Of a stretch of DNA of 64,000 nt, positions 44,965-54,767 are shown piece by piece. A program made the translations under genes and the position numbers. The stretch lies in contig JAPXFY010000023.1 of the NCBI GenBank assembly GCA_030674185.1, positions 14,631,186 to 14,695,185 of the forward strand, in the 5' to 3' direction. How positions within the stretch are numbered: the stretch's first letter is position 1; each line of letters starts with the position of its first letter. This DNA comes from Monoplex corrugatus (lineage: Eukaryota; Mollusca; Gastropoda; Littorinimorpha; Ranellidae). The notes beneath the pieces are model-generated. The model was not told the origin of the DNA. It ran no database searches and was given only the letters and a program-made list of their open reading frames with translations.

Positions 44965-47638
44965 ATGGCGTCTACAAGTTCAACGCGTGAGGAGAGACAG
45001 CGAAGACATCGACGTTTCACAGCGCGAGAAGTAATTGAAATGTTGCAAACTGCTGGTTCAGATGTAGAAGAAGATGAGGAAGACAGTGAGAGTGATTTTA
45101 TCGCCGAAGAGTCCGAGACTGGTGAGTCTGACAGCAGTTTTGAGGCCGGTGCAGAAGAAGAGGAGGAGGGGGGTGGTGCCGCTAGTAATAGCTCAAGTGA
45201 CGAAGCTGTACGGGTTGGTGACGGACAAATGACTGGAGAGGAGATACTGGAATTGTTGAGGAAGGAATGGCACCAAGATTTTTTCATGTTTCCATGTGTT
45301 CCTCATTACTCTGGCCAAAACACAGAGGGACTTCATTTACAAAACATGGCAAGCCACGCCCCTCTCGATTTCTTCAACCAGATTTTTGATGCGGAGTTTC
45401 TCAGTCATATCGTGAGAGAGACCAATCGATATGCCCAAGAAAATCTTGAGACCAGAGGTGTGTTATCACCTAGGAGTATTTTTCATCAGTGGAAAAACAT
45501 TACAGAGAAAGATTTGATTGGTTTTCTTGCTATCTTGGTGCACATGGGACTGTTGCATAAGCCTGAAGTTTCAGACTATTGGTCTAATAATCCCATTCTG
45601 CAAAGTTCATTTGCACCAGCTATAATGAGCCGGGACAAGTTCCAGCTCATCTTGGCCATGCTGCATGTGAGCAACAATGCAGAATTTATCCCTAGGGGCA
45701 GACCAGGCCACAACCCACTGCAGAAGATCCAGCCAGTCTACAGCCATCTCCGCCGCAAGTTCAGGGAACTTTATGTGCCAGGGGAGAATATCTGCACAGA
45801 TGAGGCTATGTGTCCTTGGAGGGGCAAGGTAGGCTTTCGTGTATATATGAGGGACAAGCCTGTTCGCTGGGGCATGAAATTATATGAACTGTGCGAGTCG
45901 AGTTCAGCATATGTATATGACTTTGAGATCTTCGCAGCAGACCCAGAAACGAGCAACAAACCAGTTGATGTAGTCATGAGGCTGGCAGAACCTTTGCTGA
46001 ACGAAGGGCGCAGTTTGTATGTTGACAATTACTACTGCTGCCCTGAGCTTGCAGAAAAACTGGTTGACAAGGACACGCACTGTGTGGGTACAGTACGTGC
46101 CAACCGCAAAGGCCTGCCGAAACATGAACTACAAGCACCTGTGGAGCGCGGCACAGTTCAAGCATTCCGACAAGGTATGTTTATATAATTTTATTGTGCT
46201 CTTTTTATTGATTAGTCCATTTTATTTTTATTACATATTATATTTTTTATTGATGAGTTCAGTTTATTTCTATTACATATTATGTTTATTACATTATATT
46301 ATATTACATTATATTTATTACATTTTCTTTTCAGTATTGCAACTGAAGATGCCAACAACTAAATTCTCAATTTTGTTGTTGGTTTTTTTTTTTGTATAAC
46401 TGAATACATATACAACTCAACTTATAATAAAAAAAAAAATAGGTGTCTATCCCTCACATTGGTATGTTTCTGTGTGTAATCAGCTGTGTGAACATTTGAA
46501 ATATTCTGACGCTGAGCATTATAGTGGTAGTAGACCCAGCTGAATTGATGTTCAGTTGAGGTTTATGTATTGTCTGTTTTAGCATTTTCAGTCTGTCAAT
46601 ATGCTTCACAGACCATGATACTGCTAATATTTTCCTCTGTTTTAGCATTTTCAGTCTGTCAGTGTGCTTCACAGACCATGATACTGCTAATATTTTCTTT
46701 GCATTTTCAGAATTTTCAAGATTATCTAGCTGAAAGCTGCTGTGATGAGGACCAATGTGTGTGGTGTCATTTCATGTATCAATAAATACCTGACAGCTTA
46801 CATGTTGCTTTCTGTTGTAGGTGGAGTCAGTGTCCTCAAGTGGATGGACAAGAAACCAGTCCACCTGATCACCACAAAGATGGACCCAAGGGAGATGAAA
46901 GAGGTGGTATCACGCAGCGGGAGAAAAAACAAGCCTGTGGCAGTCCAGGACTATATCCAAAATATGGCAGGTGTGGATAAAAGTGACCAACTGATGGCAT
47001 ACATGCCTCTCAACAGGAAAACCGTGAAATGGTGGAAGAAACTTTTCTTCCATTTGTTTACGCTGTCCCTCATTCAGGCGTATATTCTACACAACAAATT
47101 TCACAACATCGAGGGGCAGCGCAAGTTTTCACTAAAGAAGTTTGTGGTGGCTGTGGGCAATGCTCTTGCAGAGAGATATCACAGCACTCCTGCTGCTGTT
47201 CCTGTCCCTGGTCCTGCTGCTGTGCCTGTTGCTGGTCCTTCTGCTGCGCCTGTTGCTGGTCCTTCTACTGCACCTGTTGCTGGTCCTTCTGCTGCGCCTG
47301 TTGCTGGTCCTTCTACTGCACCTGTTGCTGGTCCTGCTGCGCCTCCTGTTCTACCCCGACATGCTCCTGCTCCTCCCATGCCTACACCTGAAACCCGCCT
47401 GGCTGGTGGACATTATCCCAGTCGGATTGGTCTGTACCAAACTGGCAGAACCAAGTTCAGGGATTGTTTCGTGTGTACAGCGCGGGCTGCACGCCAACCT
47501 GATGTTGCGAGGCGACGCCAGACACCAAACTGTTGCGACAAGTGTGGGAAAGCACTCTGTGTGGACAAAAAAGCCTGGGGGAAGGAAATTTCCTGTTTCC
47601 AAGTGTACCACACGATCAAAAACTATGCAGACTATTGA
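44965..47638 (+). CDS. piggyBac transposase (two exons)
   Basis: Exon 1 44965-46174 and exon 2 46821-47638 join (TTCCGACAAG|GTATGT ... TTTCTGTTGTAG|GTGG) to 675 codons. Residues about 28-75 are acidic (EEDEEDSESDF and similar), usual for these proteins. The DDE_Tnp_1_7 core follows: LIGFLAILVHMGLLHKPEVS, ENICTDEAMCPWRGKVGFR (Asp 279), LYVDNYYCCPELAEKL (Asp 354) and MAGVDKSDQLMAYMPL (Asp 456); spacings of 75 and 102 match the family (about 78 and 101). A Pro/Ala repeat (PVAGPSAAPVAGPST...) at about 532-580 is followed by a cysteine-rich end (CFVC, CCDKCGKALC, CFQVYH), the usual C-terminal zinc-binding domain. The ATG at 44965 is the first in frame after the 5' region. It excises and inserts DNA at TTAA. 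All key residues are present. Confidence 0.93.
46175..46820 (+). other. piggyBac transposase intron with internal duplication
   Basis: GTATGTTT donor and TTTCTGTTGTAG acceptor. AT-rich. A 60-bp segment (TGTTTTAGCATTTTCAGTCT to GATACTGCTAATATTTTCCT) is duplicated in tandem at 46578-46698, producing several CAG/TAG acceptor-like sites. Reading on from 46175 meets a stop at once, so splicing is needed for a full protein. Confidence 0.8.
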
Positions 47639-48248
47639 CAGACTGAATAACTGTTGTGTTAGGTTTCTTTTGATATTTTTTCTGTGTGGGGGCAACTTGC
47701 GTAAGTACATAATGTGTACTCCTTGGCCTGTTTACTTGTCAGTGATGTGAAAACTGTGTAAGTACATGTTTTTTCATGGTTTGTGTTGTATGTGTGTGAA
47801 CAAAAACATTCTCTGGACCAGCCTATTCATCATTATGTGGAGTGACATTCCTGCGGTCTGCATGATTTTTATACCAGAAAAAGGGTCATTTATACCCCCC
47901 ATCTAAATCAGACATTTTTCACAAGAAACACTTGAAACTTTGCACTATAGTGCACCAACATGTTAACAATAAACCCTTAAATTTTTATATATTTGTGTGG
48001 AGTACTTTTTTTTTAATGAATTTTTTACTAACCAATACAAATGGCCAGTATACAGAAGAAAGCATAGGAAAAATCGCCCCGTGGGGAGTGAGTTAATAAT
48101 CATAGTTGGATAGATATATCTACATGGTCTAAATGTAGTCAGTTCAACAGAAATAACAACGGATGACAACAAGAAATCAGAAACTGATGTCTGTGTTCTG
48201 CATGTACATACACATTAAGTAAGCCTGCATGTCTGTTCACCTGGCAGA

Positions 48249-48452
48249 ACAGGCGTTTCTCCAACCTTCACCTACCAGGCCCTACCAGGCTACACTGAAC
48301 CCAACACCTTCCACACGAAGGCTGAAGTCCTGAAACACCTGGCTATTTCACCCGTGATTCAAGACAACGGGGCACCACTTACCTCCACCAAACCTGATAA
48401 ATTTCATGTTATCACAAGTGGTCAAGAAATCCTGAAACCCTTGCAATTATGA
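48249..48452 (+). other. open stretch of unknown nature
   Basis: Without a start codon, one frame stays open for about 67 codons (GVSPTFTYQALPGYTEPN ... DKFHVITSGQEILKPLQL, stop). The composition looks protein-like, but no family is recognised. It could be a transposon fragment or chance. Confidence 0.2.
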
Positions 48453-48765
48453 AACAGAAAAACACAAAAAAGAACTTGAACACATATCTAATGTCACAAA
48501 ATAATACAGGTGCAAATATTCAGCCAACTGGCCTTTATCAAGAATACACAAAAGACAAAACGGAATAATTGCAAAACATAGCACACACAAAAAAAAATCC
48601 AGCAGGAGAAAATGGCAGACACCATGTAAGCTTGACAAAAGACCAGTCGGCTGAAAATTTGTGCCCGTCTTATTTTGTGATATGAAATAAGCATTCTAAT
48701 GCTATTTGTGTTTTTCTGGTTCGTATTTCCTTGAACGCCAGCAGCCACTTTAATTCAGATTTCTT
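48449..48765. repeat. inverted-repeat dispersed element, copy right of piggyBac
   Basis: Arms AACAGAAAAACACAAAAAAG and (reverse) CCAGAAAAACACAAATAGCA, with inner matching segments CAGCCAACTGGCCTTTATCA and AGTCGGCTGAAAATTTGTGC, then CACTTTAATTCAGA. About 100 bp longer than the copy at 44359. Non-coding. Confidence 0.5.
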
Positions 48766-49314
48766 TGCAATTATAATTTGTTACCAAACACAAACACACA
48801 GACACACTGCTTCACTCCAGTCCACCTGAAATAACTTTCCACTGAGAGAACATGATACTAAAAACGAGTCAGTTAATTAAGCCATACTGACAATCTCCCT
48901 TTCCTAATAAAGAAGAGCATTGAATCAAGTATCTGGAATGATTTCCAAGCTATCTTTATGTTTGATAAAATATAACCTCTACATTAATAACAGCATTCAG
49001 AAATGCGCCAGTCAAGCCACAATAACAATTTCCTTCTTCATCACAATTAGACAACACTGTAGTGGCCTTGAAAACTGACCTTTTTTTTTTTAACTGAACA
49101 TTTATTTAAACTCACTGAAATCCGGTGAAAATACTAAAATGAAAACAAAAGAAAGAAAGAAACACACAAACAAACTGAACTGAGAAATCTACATCACATT
49201 TCAATGAACTGTGATTTAAGTGAAGCGACATGCCTGAACAATTTAGGGACCAAATGTGGTTCAAATTCATACAAAGACAATTAAAAAAGTTATTGAACAG
49301 TCAGCATTTCGGAT

Positions 49315-49445
49315 GCTCAGTTACATACAATCTTCACCAGCGCATATGGCTTATGGCATTTGCCATGATCATCTTGGATCCTTTTCTATCACAAGGCATC
49401 TGCAGAATCAGTGCATACAGAATTTTCCCAAGCACCACAAGTCAA
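49315..49445 (+). repeat. diverged GAAACT-type SINE fragment
   Basis: GATCATCTTGGATCCTTTTC, then TATCACAAGGCATCTGCAGA, then TCAGTGCATACAGAATTTTC aligns with GATCATTCTGGATTTTCTCC, then ATCACATGGCACCTGTGATG, then TTAGTGCATATGGAATTCAT at 17054-17110. Confidence 0.45.
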
Positions 49446-49780
49446 TCTGAATACCATCCAATTCACCATATTTTTGTTTGTTTTCTTTGTTTCTCTCTCT
49501 CTGTGATAAAGGATGATTAAAAAAAATATTTCCAAAAATTTCAGGCTCTGTGTGATACAGGATAATTAAAAGCTATTGTCAAAAATGTAATATATTTGGT
49601 AACAAATAAAATATTGTCAAAAATGTAACCTCTTTGAACATATACTCTCTTTGGTAAAGGATGAGCAAAAACTACTGTTCAAAAATTTAACATTACAGAT
49701 ATTAAAAAAAAAAAAGTAAAATAAATATAAAAAAAAAAACCTAATGAACACCAAATGCAAACGTTTAAACTCTGCGATAC

Positions 49781-49847
49781 CTATTCTTGGGTGGTTCATG
49801 GCGATCACCACGAGGGGGATTTCCTCGACCATACCCAGTCCGTCGAC
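49781..49847 (-). CDS. EIF4B: EIF4B exon (Arg/Gly-rich)
   Basis: Acceptor TTGCGTGTGACAG, donor GTATCGCAG. With the G from the previous exon it reads GRRTGYGRGNPPRGDRHEPP, K, N and two bases (AG). 67 bases. Arg/Gly richness fits the disordered C-terminal half of eIF4B. The phase (2 bases in, 2 out) joins both neighbours exactly. Confidence 0.75.
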
Positions 49848-50654
49848 CTGTCACACGCAAATGCACACACAAACACACGCATCATTATATGTCTACTCAC
49901 TCAGGTTGCAAACACACACACACATGTACGCTTCCTCATTTGTACACACACACACAAAACTCATACAGTTAATGGACTCTCCTATCAATCCAATGACGAA
50001 TAGGCATACTAGTCCCCATGAGTCTTCATGTGGGGTACAATACCAATCTTAGAGGCACACGTTTTCCCACTGATATTGTATGGAAAAGGTCTCGCCTCTT
50101 TGGATTTTGCTTCAGCTGATCTTTCTTCTGTTCGACAACAGCTTTTCTGCGCTGTTCAAACACCATTTTGTTCCACATACACTGCTGCAGCCAGCTTCCT
50201 TTGTTGCAGGCGATGTCTTCCCAGTTGGCTGTGTTGATGCCACACCTGAGGTTGGCAGACACCACAGCTGATGATGCTGGCCTTCTGAGTATCCTTGTAT
50301 TGCTTTAATGGTCTTTCCTGGTCACGGTATCCTTCTCCCGACAGGAACATCTTTGTATCTTTGGGATAAGGCCGTTTTTCATACAGACATGTCCCAATCA
50401 TCAAAGTTGGCATTTAGTAAGTCGACATTCTATACTTGGCATATCACCTTCCTTCAGATGCCTGAAGGTTCGGCACTTAATCTTGCCACATCATGTTGCA
50501 GATCTTGTGCAGACATCTGCAGATCTTGCCCAGACATCTCTGGTGAAGTTTTCATCTGCTGAATGCGCTACTGGTCTAGCAGCAATATAACAAGACAATC
50601 ATAGTTGCTGTTCTGTACACATCATTCTTTGTCATAAGCCGGAAGCCATGATCC

Positions 50655-50915
50655 TGCCACAACTGTTTGGCCTGCCTTCCAGCCTGTAACATTGACAACT
50701 GGCCCGTCAGCTACCCATCTTGTTGTTTACATCAGTCTGGCAGCGTCAGCTTAACGTTTCAGAGGTCCCTTCTCCCCCTTCCCCCGTTGCCATTTGAAGA
50801 CTACGCTAATGCGTATTGTGCAGGCTCAGCAAGCGTGCCAGATAACTGCTGGCTGATCTGGGTGGAGTGCATGTGCAACTGATCGAGTGTGATGAACCAC
50901 TGTTGAACAAACACA
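50655..50915 (+). repeat. dispersed repeat Y, uninterrupted copy
   Basis: CCAGCCTGTAACATTGACAA, then CTGGCCCGTCAGCTACCCAT, AGTCTGGCAGCGTCAGCTTA, ATAACTGCTGGCTGATCTGG and AACCACTGTTGAACAAACAC. It shows the sequence without the two insertions present at 28084 and 28443. Confidence 0.6.
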
Positions 50916-51005
50916 AAGCACAGCAAGCCATGGAGATGCCTCAGCATCAAGAGATCCAGAACTGCCTACACAGTAAAACTTGTGTACAGTCTTGACTTAT
51001 TTTCT

Positions 51006-51292
51006 TGATGTTGGTGACACATGGAGATGGTGAAGTGCCAGCAGCCTGAAATGATGTTGGTGACACATGGAGATGGTGAAGTGCCAGCAGCCTGAAATGA
51101 TGTTGGTGACACATGGAGATGGTGAAGTGCCAGCAGCCTGAAATGATGTTGGTGACACATGGAGATGGTGAAGTGCCAGCAGCCTGAAATGATGTTGGTG
51201 ACACATGGAGATGGTGAAGTGCCAGCAGCCTGAAATGATGTTGGTGACACACGGAGATGAAGTGCCAGCAGCCTGAAATGATGTTGGCACAA
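51006..51292. repeat. 46-bp minisatellite, six units
   Basis: GATGTTGGTGACACATGGAG, then ATGGTGAAGTGCCAGCAGCC, then TGAAAT, nearly identical between units apart from the last, shortened one. Frames CHQHHFRLLALHHLHVSPT on the minus strand are artefacts of the array. Lies in an EIF4B intron. Confidence 0.95.
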
Positions 51293-52511
51293 ACACAGGT
51301 TTTGCTGGTGTTAACTGTACAGCCAGACTACATGTACGCTGTAACAATGGCACGTCCTCCATGCGTTTTTACATCTTACGTCACATACTCTTAACACCTG
51401 TTTCAAACACACACACTACCACAAACCCAAATTAGCATACTGATAGTGTGAACACACACAATGAAGTAGTGTAAACACACACAATGAAGTACTGAGAAAT
51501 CCTTTTTTTTTTCCTGTAAAATTACACGTGAATTCACTCTTGTTATTGCAACACATACAAAGAGTGCACAAGCGCATAAAAACACAATGCAACAATGGTG
51601 TACTCTCTACATTAAATCACAGGCTATAAAATTCAAAACATCCGAGACCAGGGCTGGGGTAAAGGATGGGGTTGTCTGTAAAAATGTTTTCTGCCTTGTC
51701 CAAATCATATTTATCACCTGGGAATATAGACAGACAACCAACCAGACCAACTTGTATCAAATTTACTGATCTTTAACAAAGAGTTCATCAGCCGAACTGG
51801 ATCGAATTCAGCGACCCTTAACAGAGGGACACACAGCCAACACTCATCTTGACAAAGACTCAGAACAGGGGAAACATTGACTACTGGGCAAACAAACTGA
51901 CTCGGATGAGAATTATTTCATAAGATTTTGACCGACCTTCCCGAAAAAAATTGTTTCGTATTAAGATTCTGACAGAGTCCAGTAAAAATTATTTCATTTA
52001 AACTTCTGGCTGATTCCAGAAAGAATTATATGATTTTTTTAAAGTTTTGACAATGACAGGATCAAGAATCAGTCTGCATTCTCATACTTTGTCTTTCTTT
52101 GCAAAAATAAAGGATAGCATACATATCTAACAATAAACAAACAGATAAATAAATACATACATAATACTTTTTCACCAAGAGGATTTCTACATAAAGACAG
52201 TGCATGGCCTTATAAATAAAATACAAAAACAAATAAAAATGATAGAAAAAAACAACAAATTGAATAAATAAATAGTTATGAATAGGATAAATCAATGAAT
52301 AATTATGATCAGGACCACTTTTGCACTAAGTCCTGTATGAAGAGGGACTATGGTCTTGAATACAAATAAATATACTGTAAAAACAAATACACAAAATGAA
52401 CATATAGCATAAAAAAGAAGAAAAATGAGAACTTGTTCCTGTCATTAAGCCTCAGGATGAAGAATGTACGTAACACGACCTGAATCTAGCCCTGTCCCAT
52501 CAGCCACTTAC
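51293..52511. other. EIF4B intron, no other feature
   Basis: AT-rich sequence with GAACACACACAATGAAGTA duplicated near 51450-51490. No coding signal was seen on either strand. Confidence 0.5.
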
Positions 52512-52590
52512 CTTCATCTGAAGGGCGACGTGTATCTCTGGGGTAATAATCCTGGTCACGGCTTTCCTGACTCTCTCCACCTGACGACAT
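52512..52590 (-). CDS. EIF4B: EIF4B exon (MSSGGESQESRDQDYY)
   Basis: Acceptor TGTGTTGTTGCAG, donor GTAAGTGG. Reads MSSGGESQESRDQDYYPRDT, RRPSDE and one base (G). 79 bases, entry phase 0. The ATG is internal to the gene, not a start. Polar and charged, as expected in this part of eIF4B. Confidence 0.78.
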
Positions 52591-52854
52591 CTGCAACAAC
52601 ACACGGAATGATTCATAAGCTGTCTTGTGGTGACAGCCCCGACCATGGACTGACACAGAGAGAAACAGGTCATTATTGCAGCACCTTCTGCTTTCTGAGT
52701 AATATTGCATGCATGTAAACAGAATGTTCTGGTTGTCTGGACCACATGGTACAGGAACTAAGCGCTGTGCAGTCTGCATTTTCCATCCTCAGTACGTATT
52801 CAGACTCTGTTTGTGGCAATGTACATGCTGAGTATTTTTATGTCAATGTTAAGT

Positions 52855-52975
52855 CATCATCATATCATCATGTGCCCTGCCGCGTGGCCTTGGCGATCAT
52901 GGCCCTTCATACGCATCTATCTCATGTTGCTGCAAGTACACTTCCCACTCTCTATGTCCTCAGTGTTCGGTAGCT
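52855..52975 (-). pseudogene. RTE LINE 3'-end fragment
   Basis: CATCATCATGTGCCCTGCCG, then CGTGGCCTTGGCGATCATGG matches the 3' end of the RTE at 9840-9893 in reverse (MRQGT, stop, TGA tail). About 120 bp, diverged. Confidence 0.6.
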
Positions 52976-53149
52976 TATGAAAACACAAAAACTACCCAGC
53001 ACATACAATCATAGAAGACGCAGCATGCAGACAGGGCATAAATGTCATGCCTGCACAGTTTGGGCTAAACGGTGTGTACAGATATCCAAGAAAACTGCCT
53101 GGAATACAAAACACAATAATGATAAGAAAAACAAACACTTATGCACTTC

Positions 53150-53690
53150 TTCTTCTTCTTTCAGCCACTGAAAGTCCGTTGTTAGACATAGGCCTTCCCC
53201 CCAGCTGCTTCCATTTAATTCGTTCCAGCATTTTTCCTCTCCAGTTCTTGTCAAACCCATGTAGGTCATCTCTCCATCAAGTTTTCTGTCTTCTTCTATT
53301 GCGAGTGCCGTCTCTTAGTATCCAGATCACGGTTTTTGTTGTCCACCTATTGTCCATTCTCTGGGTGAGACGTCTTGTCCAGTTCCATTCCAGTTTGTTG
53401 ATGGTTTCCATGACATCTTGCACTTTTGTTCTTTCTCTGACCCATTAAGCCGTTTTGTGATCTTTCCAGGTGATACCGAGCACGATTCTTTCATGTGTTC
53501 GCTGCATGGTTCTTAGTTTCAAAGCGAATTTTTTCGTCATATTTCAGGTTTCTGCACTGTAGGTGACTGTGGACAGAATGCACTGGCTGCAGACTTTTTG
53601 TCTGACAGTCGAAATTTTGTCATTCTTGAGAACTGAACTTGCTCCTCCAAAAGCTTGCCAGCCAAGGATTATCTTACCCTTCATGCAAGG
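53150..53690 (-). pseudogene. RTE/BovB-like LINE C-terminal fragment
   Basis: On the minus strand the reading gives KISTVRQKVCSQCILSTVTY, AETWNMTKKFALKLRTMQRT, ERIVLGITWKDHKTA, VQDVMETINKLEWNWTRRLT and RWTTKTVIWILRDGTRNRRR, WWRDDLHGFDKNWRGKMLER, KQLGGRPMSNNGLSVAE. This is the region downstream of the RT core in RTE/BovB-like LINEs (the xTWKDxxTxExVRxRT block, the GHVxRMxDxRW-like block and the RPxxRWxDDL block). It ends in a (GAA)n-type tail at 53147. Stops are present; it is a different family from the RTE at 5616. Confidence 0.7.
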
Positions 53691-53769
53691 GAAGTATAAA
53701 ACACAAACACATCAGTTTAGAAAAAAAAAAAAGGACTCCCAATTCATTTAAAAAAAAAAAAAAACTTAC

Positions 53770-53948
53770 ATGTCTGCCGCCTTCTGGCCGTGTGAGGGCC
53801 TCACTGCGTGGTCGAGACCAGGCGTTTTCTTTTGGGGGTGGGGCAGGCACCATTTTTCTTTCATCCCTTGCTGGTGGCCTACTCTCTCTCTCTGGTTGGT
53901 GAGAGTCATCTGAGGTCCGCGATGTTTCGCTGTCTCGCCGAGACGTGC
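53770..53948 (-). CDS. EIF4B: EIF4B exon with PAPPPKENAW motif
   Basis: Acceptor CTTTTCTGACAG, donor GTAAGTTTTT. With the G from the exon at 58475-58581 it reads GTSRRDSETSRTSDDSHQPE, RESRPPARDERKMVPAPPPK, ENAWSRPRSEALTRPEGGRH. The string VPAPPPKENAW is the clearest signature of eIF4B in the window (vertebrate eIF4B has a nearly identical block). 179 bases, 2 bases in and phase 0 out. Arg/Ser-rich flanks match the family's disordered region. Confidence 0.88.
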
Positions 53949-54095
53949 CTGTCAGAAAAGTCAGTTCTCAGTTGATGAGGCAGGCGATGTGTTCGTTTTA
54001 TGAAGTTACACCTCTCAGGTGTCAAAATGTAGATTCTTTCTTTCCCAAAATTCAAATTTACCTAACATACTTACCTCACCCGACCAAATGCTATC

Positions 54096-54281
54096 TTAAC
54101 TCTTTGACTTCCGCACTCTATCCACCAAGTACAAAAACTTAACCCTTTGACTCCCTCACCTCTTATCACCCCAGCTTCCTGCAGGATAGATTGAGGGAGT
54201 CAAAGGGTTAAGTTTTTGCTTTGCTGGTATGGTCGGCAAAGCAAGAAGCTGGTGGACAGGGTGCAGGAGTCAAAGGGTTAA
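54096..54281. mobile_element. TTAA double-hairpin MITE, copy 12
   Basis: TTAACTCTTTGACTTCCGCA at the left, GGAGTCAAAGGGTTAA at the right. The inner hairpin is partly eroded (CCAGCTTCCTGCAGGATAGA). In an EIF4B intron. Confidence 0.9.
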
Positions 54282-54767
54282 ATGTTACTTTAACTGGCAG
54301 GCTCCCTCTGTCTGACAAGATTTGTGTGGCAAGACATTTTCATGCTCTACACTCTCAATCATCGAACCAGCGCCCCATGCACTTATGTAGCCTGGACCAA
54401 AGCCATGTCATTCTTGTTACGGCCCTAACAAAATACTGCTCTGTGAGGACCAATGAGATAAAAGCGAGGATGGAAGGACAGGAACTAGGTTCCAATGCAT
54501 AAGTATGTTTAGCTGTACAAGGATTTAGGAAAAAATTCACATTTTAATGCCATATACTATACCACTACGAACTAGGGGCAACATTCAATTAATGGAGAAA
54601 GGTCGTGTCATCTCCATGGTTTACACAGAGGTCTTAGAGATGAAGAGACAGAAAAGGTAAAATTTTTTTACATAAAAGAAATCCCATACCAAACATCTGC
54701 ATGAGTCATGTGAAGATCTACATGACAATGTTGATAAAGGAATACTCTGGGAACAGTACGCACTCAC

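Larger units (their letters stand above)
44703..48096 (+). mobile_element. piggyBac transposon, apparently intact
   Basis: TTAA at both ends (44703-44706, 48093-48096). Terminal inverted repeats CTCACTCCCCGCG at the left and CTCACTCCCCACG (reverse complement) at the right, one mismatch. Near the left end, two copies of GAACCACTGCGATCGCAGT (about 44719 and 44763) contain the perfect palindrome ACTGCGATCGCAGT. Inside is a transposase gene of two exons with no stop or frameshift. The element lies in the EIF4B intron 43993-49780, opposite to EIF4B transcription. TTAA targets and such TIRs are the hallmark of the piggyBac superfamily. Confidence 0.95.

Noticed and set aside
45771..46165. Minus-strand frames within the piggyBac gene
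   Set aside because: Shadows of the transposase coding strand, which has the conserved motifs.
48230..48430. An EIF4B exon suggested by a GTAAGTGG donor on the minus strand near 48385
   Set aside because: The upstream minus-strand frame is not eIF4B-like and no acceptor in matching phase was found; the exons on either side already join in phase.
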